A DNA stretch of 9,278 nucleotides from an uncultured Christensenellaceae bacterium (GCA_905236495.1 CAJOPV010000104.1:1-9278), one strand, 5' to 3'; shown: positions 1 through 5,434, counted from the stretch's first letter. Made by a program: numbers and translations. Notes: generated by a model not told the origin, from the letters alone.

Positions 1-22
1 ATGGGAATATGCATGGCGCCTC

Positions 23-82
23 TCTCCTTTCCGGGAACATTGTATCACCGTTTTCGGGGAAAAGGCAAGAGGGGAAAGGAGA
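23..82. repeat. Inverted repeat upstream of the thrH promoter
   Basis: TCTCCTTTCC at 23-32 is the exact reverse complement of GGAAAGGAGA at 73-82, separated by 40 bases that include a small CCG-TTTT-CGG hairpin (48-57). It lies just upstream of the thrH promoter. It could be the terminator hairpin of a gene outside the window or a regulatory inverted repeat. The arms are purine/pyrimidine-rich, so chance is possible. No convincing coding sequence was seen in bases 1-156. Confidence 0.25.
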
Positions 83-96
83 ATCGGCTTTCGCTA

Positions 97-125
97 TTGA
101 AAAAATGGGGTGAATATGGTATAAC
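97..125 (+). promoter_or_regulatory. Sigma-A-type extended -10 promoter for the thrH operon
   Basis: The -35 box TTGAAA (97-102) and the -10 box TATAAC (120-125) are separated by exactly 17 bases, and each matches five of six consensus bases. A TG at 117-118 one base before the -10 makes it an extended -10 promoter. Transcription would start near 131-133, leaving a leader of about 25 bases before the thrH ATG. That leader contains the ribosome binding site GGGGAGGG (143-150) and leaves no room for a riboswitch. Confidence 0.72.
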
Positions 126-156
126 AAGGGGGACATTGAGACGGGGAGGGAAGCCC

Positions 157-756
157 ATGAACGTCGTTTGCCTGGACCTGGAGGGCGTGCTGGTGCCCGA
201 AATATGGATCGCTTTTTCCAAGGCCAGCGGCATTCCCGAATTGAAACGCACCACCCGGGACGAGCCGGATTACGATAAGCTGATGAAGTGGCGGCTGGGC
301 ATTTTGAAGGAGCACGGATTGGGCCTGAATGAGATCCGTCGGGTCATCGAAACCGTCGATCCCATGCCCGGCGCCCGGGAATTCCTGGATCAGCTGCGGG
401 AAATCACCCAGGTGATCATTCTGAGCGATACCTTTACCCAGTTTGCCGCGCCCTTAATGAAAAAGCTGGGCTGGCCCACCATCTTCTGCAACACCCTGGA
501 GGTCGGGGAGGACGGCGCTGTGACGGGCTATCGCATGCGGGTGGAAAAGAGCAAGCTGGCTACGGTGCGGGCGCTGCAGTCCGTGGGCTTTGATACCATC
601 GCCGCCGGGGACAGCTACAACGACTTGGGCATGATCCAGGCCAGCAAAGCGGGCTTTTTGTTCCGCAGCACCCAGCAGATCAAGCTGGATCACCCGGAAC
701 TGCCCGCCTTTGAGGAATACGACGAACTGCTCGCCGCCATTCGGGCTGCGCTGTGA
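157..756 (+). CDS. thrH: ThrH-type phosphoserine phosphatase / homoserine phosphotransferase
   Basis: A 199-residue HAD-superfamily enzyme closely resembling ThrH, which hydrolyses phosphoserine and can transfer its phosphate to homoserine, linking serine and threonine metabolism in the cytoplasm. Motif I is DLEGVLVPE (residues 7-15), with the nucleophile Asp7 and the ThrH-typical Glu9 in place of the second Asp of ordinary HAD phosphatases. Motif II is ILSDTF (Ser90), motif III has a lysine at 131 or 133, and motif IV is GDSYND (151-156). Length equals the family's roughly 200 residues. The reading frame is open upstream to base 1, but ATG 157 is chosen because it follows GGGGAGGG at 143-150 and puts motif I at the usual N-terminal position; an earlier start would also precede the promoter. 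It is the first gene of a three-gene operon, 11 bases ahead of the kinase-fold gene. Family assignment is firm; which activity dominates cannot be read from the sequence. Confidence 0.9.
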   Translation: MNVVCLDLEGVLVPEIWIAFSKASGIPELKRTTRDEPDYDKLMKWRLGILKEHGLGLNEIRRVIETVDPMPGAREFLDQLREITQVIILSDTFTQFAAPLMKKLGWPTIFCNTLEVGEDGAVTGYRMRVEKSKLATVRALQSVGFDTIAAGDSYNDLGMIQASKAGFLFRSTQQIKLDHPELPAFEEYDELLAAIRAAL

Positions 757-767
757 CGGGAGGAACT

Positions 768-1619
768 ATGGGCGGCATTGAACTGGTTATCAAAATCGGC
801 TCCATGGCGCTGATCCGCCGGGAGGACAACGATATCGACTATAATATCTTCGCCCGGCTGAGCAGCGAGCTTCGCCCCGGGATGCTGCTGGTATCCTCCG
901 GGGCTACGGAGATCGGGCGGCTGGATTATCTGAAGCGCACGGGCCGGGCCCTGGACGGGGAGCCGGAGCAGACCAAGACGGATTACTCCGCCCAGGGCCA
1001 GGCCATCCTGATGGAGACGTATCGCCGCTTCATCCGCCCGGAATACGGGGTGCGGCAGGTGCTGGTGGAGCATAACCACTTTAACGATCCCCAGAAGCGC
1101 CAGCATCTCTACGGCCTTTTGCAGCGGGCGGCGGCCCAGGGGGCCATCCCCATCGTCAATTATAACGACTGCGTCAGCGACGAGGAAAACAGGAAGATGG
1201 AGCTGGCCTCCTACCAGGCCAGCCACCCGGAAAAGCCGGTAGTGGAATGCGTGGATAACGACGAAACCGCCGAGGTGATCGCGGAGCTGGTGCAAACGAA
1301 AAAACTGATCCTGCTCACTTCCACCGAGGGCATCTACGCCGATCCCAACGCCCCGGATACCCTGGTGCGGGAAATCACCGCCCCCAGCGCCGGGGAGCTG
1401 GAACGGCAGGTGCGGGAATGGCAGAGCCACTGCGTGGGCGCGTCCCGCCAGGGGGCCAACGGCGCCGGGGCCAAGCTGGAATTCGCCCTGCGCTCCGCGA
1501 AGACGGGGGTGGAGGTGTTCATCGCCAACGCCCGGTATCCCATTAAGAAGATTCTGTCCGGGGATGTGAACCGCACCCGGATCGCCATTGAATCATCGAA
1601 AGGAAGGAACCAACCATGA
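768..1619 (+). CDS. Amino-acid-kinase-fold protein related to glutamate 5-kinase
   Basis: A 283-residue protein of the amino acid kinase (AAK) family. Visible motifs follow glutamate 5-kinase in order: the N-terminal lysine motif VIKIGS (7-12), VSSGATEIG (42-50), SAQGQAILMETY (74-85), IVNYND (129-134), VDNDE (162-166), LLTSTEGIYADP (182-193) and GANGAGAKL (229-237). Differences from ProB are a tyrosine where ProB has glutamate in its NEND loop, about 20 extra residues between that loop and the DND motif, GANGAGAKL instead of GTGGMSTKL, and no C-terminal PUA domain. No proA or proC is nearby, so a proline role is not supported and the substrate is unknown. An in-frame GTG at 753 overlaps the thrH stop, but GGGAGG (758-763) lies downstream of it and points to ATG 768. 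The gene shares ATGA with the next gene. It could phosphorylate a small acid feeding the neighbouring enzymes, but this is inference. Confidence 0.82.
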   Translation: MGGIELVIKIGSMALIRREDNDIDYNIFARLSSELRPGMLLVSSGATEIGRLDYLKRTGRALDGEPEQTKTDYSAQGQAILMETYRRFIRPEYGVRQVLVEHNHFNDPQKRQHLYGLLQRAAAQGAIPIVNYNDCVSDEENRKMELASYQASHPEKPVVECVDNDETAEVIAELVQTKKLILLTSTEGIYADPNAPDTLVREITAPSAGELERQVREWQSHCVGASRQGANGAGAKLEFALRSAKTGVEVFIANARYPIKKILSGDVNRTRIAIESSKGRNQP

Positions 1620-1867
1620 TCGATCCCCGCTATGATACCCAACTGCTCATCGAAGGCCATGACCTGGACGAGGACGTGATCCGGGATTATTTTCTGGAAA
1701 ACCTGAAGGGCGATTGCCTGCTGGTGGTGGGCGACGACGAGCTCATCAAGATCCACTTCCATACCAACACGCCCTGGGAGGTGCTGGCATACTGCTCCAC
1801 CCTGGGCGAAATCCACGATATCGTCATCGAGGATATGGACCGCCAGTCCAGAGGCTTACAAGGATAA
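1616..1867 (+). CDS. Small stand-alone DAK/FakA middle-domain protein ('kinase to dihydroxyacetone kinase' family)
   Basis: An 83-residue protein resembling the central domain of the fatty acid kinase subunit FakA/YloV (DAK2-containing proteins), without the ATP-binding DhaL domain or the C-terminal FakB-binding domain. The matching stretch runs from YDTQLLIEG (6-14) through GDCLLVVGDDELIKIHFHTN (32-51) to VIEDMDRQ (70-77). FakA-like proteins show the same pattern: GD.L.VV.D..L.KVH.H, a glycine-leucine turn, then I.IENMREQ. The His-x-His pair (H47, H49) is kept, but the cysteine of the FakA 'GYCTE' segment is replaced by Asp7. I recall databases holding similar short clostridial proteins called 'kinase to dihydroxyacetone kinase'. 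On its own it cannot be a kinase. The ATG overlaps the previous stop as ATGA and follows AAAGGAAGG (1599-1607), so translation is probably coupled. A partner or ligand-binding subunit for the upstream kinase-fold protein is a reasonable inference. Confidence 0.78.
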   Translation: MIDPRYDTQLLIEGHDLDEDVIRDYFLENLKGDCLLVVGDDELIKIHFHTNTPWEVLAYCSTLGEIHDIVIEDMDRQSRGLQG

Positions 1868-1909
1868 ATCTTAGTTTTTCATGGAAACAGCCAGGGTTTG
1901 ACCCCCCGG

Positions 1910-1951
1910 CCCTCCGCCTCCGGCTTTCCCGCGAAGCGGGCCGGAGGAGGG
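1910..1951 (+). terminator. GC-rich hairpin after the thrH operon, lacking a T-tract
   Basis: The gap 1868-2012 contains a strong hairpin. CCCGC (1928-1932) pairs with GCGGG (1936-1940) across a GAA loop, CCTCCGG (1917-1923) pairs with CCGGAGG (1941-1947), and CCCT (1910-1913) pairs with AGGG (1948-1951), with CTTT (1924-1927) and CCG (1914-1916) bulged. No run of T follows on either strand, so it is not a classical intrinsic terminator. It may be a pause or 3'-end-stabilising structure, or a non-canonical terminator. The rest of the gap shows no riboswitch motif I can name and no good promoter for the next gene. Confidence 0.45.
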
Positions 1952-2012
1952 GACGATCCCGCACAAGGATCAAGTTTCCGTGTAAATCCAAATCTGAAAG
2001 GCGGATAACGGC

Positions 2013-2552
2013 TTGAAGCGCGAGTATTACGGCACCATCCTGAGCCTGATCGGGATGGTGTTCAATATCATTGCCTTTCACGCCCGGAAAAAGCGCACGC
2101 TGCTGATCCTGCATACGGCGGGCACCTGCTTTCACATGTTCAGCTACGTGTTTTCCGGGGGCGGTATGGGCATTTACCTGAACGCGGTGTTCCTGGTGCG
2201 GTGCCTGGCCTTTCTGAAGGCGGAAAATTGGACGAAGGAGCAGCGGAAGAAGCTGTATTACGGCATCTGCGTGGGGTGCGCAGGGGCGTACATCCTGTTT
2301 GTGACGCTGCATCATCCTTCCCTGGCCGACAGCCTGTGGAGCCTGATCCCCGTCGTCGGCGCGTTCTTTGGCACCTACGCTTTCGTGCATACCGATATGA
2401 TCGCTCTGCGCCGGGTGAAAATGGTTGACAGCGCCTCCTGGCTCCTCTATAACGGGCATGTGGGCATCGGCGCGCTGGGGGGCTTTCTGGGGGAAGTGTT
2501 CAACGTGATCGCCATGCTGCACGCCATCTGGCGGGATAAAAAGGAACAATAA
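2013..2552 (+). CDS. YgjV-family integral membrane protein
   Basis: A 179-residue hydrophobic protein resembling the YgjV inner membrane protein family, whose function is not established. About six membrane segments are visible at residues 8-24, 30-47, 51-68, 82-99, 108-126 and 141-170. The C-terminal part has the family-like order WLLYNGHVGIGALGGFLGE followed by a conserved-looking Asn (N164), comparable to the 'W..HN...GSIGG...E' region of Escherichia coli YgjV. The start is TTG at 2013. An in-frame TGA at 1995-1997 rules out anything earlier, AAAGG/GGCGG (1997-2004) sits at suitable spacing, and the next in-frame ATG (2055) would remove half of the first membrane segment. It stands 145 bases after the thrH cassette behind a hairpin, so it may be transcribed by read-through or from a promoter I cannot identify. 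Confidence 0.8.
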   Translation: MKREYYGTILSLIGMVFNIIAFHARKKRTLLILHTAGTCFHMFSYVFSGGGMGIYLNAVFLVRCLAFLKAENWTKEQRKKLYYGICVGCAGAYILFVTLHHPSLADSLWSLIPVVGAFFGTYAFVHTDMIALRRVKMVDSASWLLYNGHVGIGALGGFLGEVFNVIAMLHAIWRDKKEQ

Positions 2553-2553
2553 A

Positions 2554-2574
2554 AAGGGGCCTCCGCGGCCTCTT
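2554..2574. repeat. Left copy of the GGGGCCTCCGCGGCC hairpin
   Basis: AAGGGGCC (2554-2561) and GGCCTCTT (2567-2574) form an 8-bp stem with one G-T pair and loop TCCGC. It begins two bases after the ygjV-like stop codon. The 16 bases at 2555-2570 are repeated exactly at 2818-2833. Confidence 0.7.
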
Positions 2575-2649
2575 CAGAGCATCGACAATGTCAATGCTCT
2601 GCCATCGAAAGCCAGCTGAAGCAGTCTTTCGATGGAGCATCAATTTCTT

Positions 2650-2697
2650 GAAAAATGGCCTTTCCGGGCAAAACATGCCCGAAAAGGCTCATTTTTC
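2650..2697. terminator. Bidirectional intrinsic terminator between the convergent operons
   Basis: CGGGCA (2665-2670) pairs with TGCCCG (2676-2681) across loop AAACA, extended by GCCTTT (2658-2663) with AAAGGC (2683-2688). The stem is flanked by GAAAAATG (2650-2657) and CATTTTTC (2690-2697), which gives a T-run after the stem on both strands. This is the usual design of a shared terminator for converging genes. It would end the YgjV transcript on the plus strand and the macrodomain operon on the minus strand. The stem continues outward through ATCAATTTC (2639-2647) and GAAATTGAT (2703-2711), longer than a terminator needs. Confidence 0.65.
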
Positions 2698-2768
2698 GGT
2701 CAGAAATTGATATAGGAAGCGGTCAAGGACCGCTCCTCGGGCCGGCAAACCCGGCCCTGCGGATTTCA

Positions 2769-2788
2769 ATCGAAGGGGCCCCTTCGAT
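2769..2788. repeat. Perfect 20-base palindrome
   Basis: ATCGAAGGGGCCCCTTCGAT is identical to its reverse complement. It can fold as an 8-bp hairpin with a GGCC loop, and GGAT (2761-2764) and ATCC (2791-2794) can extend the stem beyond an internal loop. Its ATCGAA half resembles CCATCGAAAG in the hairpin at 2602-2635. Confidence 0.75.
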
Positions 2789-2817
2789 GCATCCCGGGGT
2801 ACTTTGCTGACAGTCTG

Positions 2818-2836
2818 AGGGGCCTCCGCGGCCCCT
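2818..2836. repeat. Right copy of the GGGGCCTCCGCGGCC hairpin
   Basis: AGGGGCC (2818-2824) and GGCCCCT (2830-2836) form a perfect 7-bp stem with loop TCCGC, directly abutting the stop codon of the macrodomain gene (2837-2839, minus strand). It shares 16 identical bases with the left copy. On the plus strand it is followed only by TT, so it is a weak terminator at best. Confidence 0.7.
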
Positions 2837-3622
2837 TTATGATTGCCCGAGCAGGGATTGGTAGATGCTCAGATCGCTGTCCTTGAACACGTTGAAGATC
2901 ACCTGCTCAAGGCGCTGATCCCGATGCAGGAAGGCTTCCGCCGTTTCCACGGCGATCCGGGCGGCCCGATCCGGGGGAAAGCGGAAAACGCCGGTGGAGA
3001 TGCAGCAGAAGGCGATGGATCGTACGCCGTTTTCCGCTGCCAGGGCCAGGCAGCTTTCATAGCAGGAGGAAAGCTCCCGTTCCTTTTCCGGCGTCACCCG
3101 GTCATAGACGATGGGCCCCACGGTGTGGATCACATGCTGACACGGCAGGTTATAGGCCGGGGTGATCTTGGCCCGGCCCGTGGGCTCTTCATGGCCCTGG
3201 GCGGCCATGATGCCGTTGCAGCAAAGCCTGAGCTGCACGCCGCTCATGGTGTGGATGATATTGTCGATGCAGCCGTGATTGGGGGAAAAGCAGCCAAGCA
3301 GCCGGCTGTTGGCGGCGTTGACGATGGCGCCGCAGCGAAGGGACGTGATATCCCCCTGCCAGAGGGCGATGCGCGAGTTCCGGGGGCAGGGAGGCAGGCC
3401 GGCGGCATCCACGATGCCCTTTTCCGCCGTCATTTGCCGCAGGAATGCATCCTGTACCCGCAAAAACTCCTCCCCGGCGGGCATGGGTGGACGGACGTTC
3501 AAGAGGCCCCGCAGGAGCTGCCAGCGCCTGCCGGGCAGGGCGGGGATAGGCGCGTCCTGATATTCCGGCATTTCCTTTTGCAGCGCCCGGATCAAATACA
3601 GGCATCTTTCCTGCTGGTTCAT
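2837..3622 (-). CDS. Zinc-binding macrodomain protein, predicted protein-ADP-ribose hydrolase
   Basis: A 261-residue protein of the zinc-dependent macrodomain class that removes ADP-ribose from proteins. An N-terminal helical region contains LLNVRPPMP (40-48) and EEFLRVQD (51-58), typical of this subgroup. The macrodomain begins at LWQGDIT (87-93), with NAAN (102-105) for ribose contact and STGVF (209-213) for the phosphate loop. The zinc signature GCFSPNHGCIDNIIH (110-124) supplies Cys111, His116 and Cys118, and GHEEPTGRAKIT (143-154) follows. Length matches the family's roughly 260 residues. The ATG follows AGGAGG, which overlaps the stop region of the upstream regulator gene; only 9 bases separate them, so translation is probably coupled. 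In staphylococci and streptococci this enzyme usually sits with a SirTM sirtuin and lipoylation genes; none is present here. It is the last gene of a four-gene operon. Confidence 0.9.
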   Translation of the reverse strand: MNQQERCLYLIRALQKEMPEYQDAPIPALPGRRWQLLRGLLNVRPPMPAGEEFLRVQDAFLRQMTAEKGIVDAAGLPPCPRNSRIALWQGDITSLRCGAIVNAANSRLLGCFSPNHGCIDNIIHTMSGVQLRLCCNGIMAAQGHEEPTGRAKITPAYNLPCQHVIHTVGPIVYDRVTPEKERELSSCYESCLALAAENGVRSIAFCCISTGVFRFPPDRAARIAVETAEAFLHRDQRLEQVIFNVFKDSDLSIYQSLLGQS

Positions 3623-3631
3623 AGGCCCTCC

Positions 3632-4357
3632 TCAGGATAACTCCGCCTCCAGGCGCACGCAGCGGCCCACGAATGTGAGCTCGTTGAAATTATGGATTTC
3701 GCTTTCAAAGCTTTCATCGTATTTTTGCAGCATGGCCTGGTAATCGTTGACCCGCTTCACCTTCCGCAGCACTCGGCCCCGAGGGGTCTGGAGCAGCATG
3801 ATGGCCCCGTCGATGGCGGCCTGGGCGGGCACCACCAGCAAAAGGTCGCCCCGCTGGATGCGAAAGCCCCGCAGGTCGTTATCCGGGGCCATGAAATAAA
3901 ACACCTTATCCGGCGCCGCGCCCTCGATCTTGCCGTTGGTGATGGGCAGCAGCCGATGGCCCACCTCCTTCATCACGGCGTTATACACGGGCACGTGCTT
4001 GAGCACGCCGGACAGGGCGTCCAGCCAGATGGAGCCGGATACGCCGGGATCGGTCTCCGCAGCGGGCTCCGGCTTTTTTTCTGCTTTCTTCTTTTCTGCC
4101 GCCTGCTGGATGCGGGGCACGGCGGACTGCAGATCCACCGTGGCGGCGATATCATCCAGGGTAAAATCCGCCTCGGTCTGCTCCCGAAGCCCCATGGTTT
4201 TCAGGATGCGGCGGGCCTGATCATCGGCAATGATCCGGGTGCCGGCCTCCACTTCCATCAGGTATTTATCGCTGACGCCGCACTTTTTCGCCACCTGTTT
4301 GTGGGTCAAGCCCTGGCGGGTACGCTCCAAACGGATCAAATCTCCCAGTCTGCTCAT
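3632..4357 (-). CDS. XRE-family regulator with a degenerate S24/LexA-like C-terminal domain
   Basis: A 241-residue DNA-binding protein. An XRE/Cro-type helix-turn-helix covers residues 4-58 (LIRLERTRQGLTHKQVAKKC, then SDKYLMEVEAGTR). A charged, probably flexible linker follows (88-103, lysine- and glutamate-rich). The C-terminal half (about 122-240) looks like the S24 signal-peptidase-like fold: APDNDLRGFRIQRGDLLLVV (157-176) corresponds to the LexA/CI 'DDSM.G..I..GD..LV' box, and VLRKVKRV (196-203) to the region of the catalytic lysine. The catalytic serine position is occupied by aspartate (Asp161), so self-cleavage should not be possible. The domain may instead bind a ligand or partner. 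The ATG is preceded by GAGGAG at good spacing and lies 15 bases after the tsaD stop. Its targets are unknown; autoregulation of this operon is possible. Confidence 0.8.
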   Translation of the reverse strand: MSRLGDLIRLERTRQGLTHKQVAKKCGVSDKYLMEVEAGTRIIADDQARRILKTMGLREQTEADFTLDDIAATVDLQSAVPRIQQAAEKKKAEKKPEPAAETDPGVSGSIWLDALSGVLKHVPVYNAVMKEVGHRLLPITNGKIEGAAPDKVFYFMAPDNDLRGFRIQRGDLLLVVPAQAAIDGAIMLLQTPRGRVLRKVKRVNDYQAMLQKYDESFESEIHNFNELTFVGRCVRLEAELS

Positions 4358-4372
4358 ATCTTCTCTCCTCGT

Positions 4373-5434
4373 TCATACGGTCAGCCGCAGGGCGGGCCGG
4401 GCGTTGAGCTCCAGCCCGGCGATCTCGCCCCGCAGCAGGTGATAATAGGCCGCCGAGCCGATCATGGCGGCGTTGTCCCCGCACAGGGACAGGGCGGGCA
4501 TGTACAGCGGGATGCCCATTTCGTCGCAGGCCCGCTGCATTTCCCGCCGCAGAAGCCTGTTGGCGGATACGCCCCCCGCCAGCGCCATTTTGCTTAAGCC
4601 CAGCTCCTTTGCCGCCAGCATGGCCCGATCCGTCAGCTGGGACACCACCGCGGCCCGGAAGGAGGCCGCCAGATCGGCGTCCCGGATCTCTTCGCCCTTT
4701 TGCCGGGCGTTGTGAACGGCGTTGATGAAGGCCGTTTTCAGGCCGGAAAAGGAATAATCGTACCGGCCCTCCGTCTTGGGCCGGGGGAGGGGCAGGGCGT
4801 GAGGATCGCCCTCCTCCGAAAGCTTATCCAGCAGCGGCCCGCCGGGATAGGGGATATTCAGCACCCGGGCGGCTTTATCGAAAGCCTCCCCCGCCGCGTC
4901 GTCCTGGGTTTGGCCCAGGATGCGGAATACGCCGTAATCCTCCACCGAAAACAGGTGGCTGTGGCCCCCGGAAACCACCAGGCAGGCGAAGGGGGGCCTG
5001 AGATCGGGATGGGTCAGGAAATTGGCGCAGATATGGCCCTCGATGTGATTGACGCCGATCAGGGGCTTGTTCGCCGCGAAGGCCAGGGCCTTGGCGCAGC
5101 TGACCCCCACCAGCAGCGCCCCCACCAGCCCGGGGCCGCAGGTGACGGCGACGGCATCGACCTCGTGCAGCGTCATGCCCGCGTCCTTCAGAGCCTGATC
5201 CACCATCCGATCCACCTTTTCCACGTGGGCCCGGCTGGCGATCTCCGGCACCACGCCGCCGTAGAGGGCGTGAAGATCGATTTGGGTAAAAACGGCGTTG
5301 GAGAGGATCCTGCGCCCGTCCTCCACCACGGCGGCGGCGGTCTCGTCGCAGCTGGATTCAACAGCCAGGATGCGGATATGCTCCCGGGTCTGCAGCTGCT
5401 TCAGGGCAGCCCTGCTTTGCTCCAGATAATTCAT
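4373..5434 (-). CDS. tsaD: tRNA N6-threonylcarbamoyladenosine transferase TsaD
   Basis: A 353-residue cytoplasmic enzyme (Kae1/YgjD family) that, with TsaB and TsaE, transfers the threonylcarbamoyl group to A37 of tRNAs reading ANN codons. Hallmarks: AVESSCDETAAAVV (24-37), the metal-binding NHIEGH (129-134, His130 and His134), SGGHSHL (155-161), GEAFDKAARVL (182-192), YDYSFSGLKTA (225-235), GGVSANRLLR (287-296) and CGDNAAMIGSAAY (318-330) with Asp320. Compared with many homologues it has about 20 extra N-terminal residues before the first strand. The ATG at 5434 is chosen because it overlaps the upstream stop as ATGA and follows AAGGAAG at 7-base spacing. The frame stays open further upstream, but only inside the DUF1461 gene. 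tsaB and tsaE are not in the window. Confidence 0.96.
   Translation of the reverse strand: MNYLEQSRAALKQLQTREHIRILAVESSCDETAAAVVEDGRRILSNAVFTQIDLHALYGGVVPEIASRAHVEKVDRMVDQALKDAGMTLHEVDAVAVTCGPGLVGALLVGVSCAKALAFAANKPLIGVNHIEGHICANFLTHPDLRPPFACLVVSGGHSHLFSVEDYGVFRILGQTQDDAAGEAFDKAARVLNIPYPGGPLLDKLSEEGDPHALPLPRPKTEGRYDYSFSGLKTAFINAVHNARQKGEEIRDADLAASFRAAVVSQLTDRAMLAAKELGLSKMALAGGVSANRLLRREMQRACDEMGIPLYMPALSLCGDNAAMIGSAAYYHLLRGEIAGLELNARPALRLTV

Larger units (their letters stand above)
2553..2836. other. Hairpin-packed convergent intergenic element (candidate structured RNA or dispersed repeat)
   Basis: Nearly every base of this gene-free gap falls in a hairpin. In order: 2554-2574 (AAGGGGCC/GGCCTCTT), 2576-2600 (AGAGCAT/ATGCTCT with inner GAC/GTC), 2602-2635 (CCATCGAAAG/CTTTCGATGG, 10 bp perfect), 2639-2711 (about 29 bp in four helices), 2714-2737 (AGCGGTC/GACCGCT plus AGG/CCT), 2739-2757 (GGGCCGG/CCGGCCC), 2761-2794 (containing a perfect 20-base palindrome) and 2818-2836 (AGGGGCC/GGCCCCT). 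The outer hairpins share the core GGGGCCTCCGCGGCC. They can also pair with each other: GGCCTCTTCAG (2567-2577) with CTGAGGGGCC (2815-2824), closing the whole element as a multibranch fold. No open reading frame fits. I see no RNase P, tmRNA, SRP or 6S signature. Structure is plain; function, and whether it acts as RNA, is unknown. Confidence 0.55.

Noticed and set aside
1..156. Upstream extension of the thrH frame, and a second frame open to the TGA at 98-100
   Set aside because: The extension precedes the promoter, lacks a ribosome binding site and resembles no HAD N-terminus. The other frame gives a short arginine-rich peptide with no recognisable family.
753..767. GTG start at 753 for the kinase-fold gene
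   Set aside because: It has no ribosome binding site in front, while GGGAGG lies between it and ATG 768. The extra five residues are not part of the fold.
690..1430. Long minus-strand open frame opposite the kinase-fold gene
   Set aside because: It is an antisense shadow in GC-rich coding DNA; the plus-strand AAK motifs are clear.
1898..1926. TTGACC as a -35 box for the YgjV-like gene
   Set aside because: No -10-like sequence occurs 16-18 bases downstream; the region there is the GC-rich hairpin.
1868..2012. Riboswitch upstream of the YgjV-like gene
   Set aside because: Apart from the GC-rich hairpin I could not match conserved motifs of TPP, cobalamin, SAM, glycine, fluoride, guanidine or T-box leaders.
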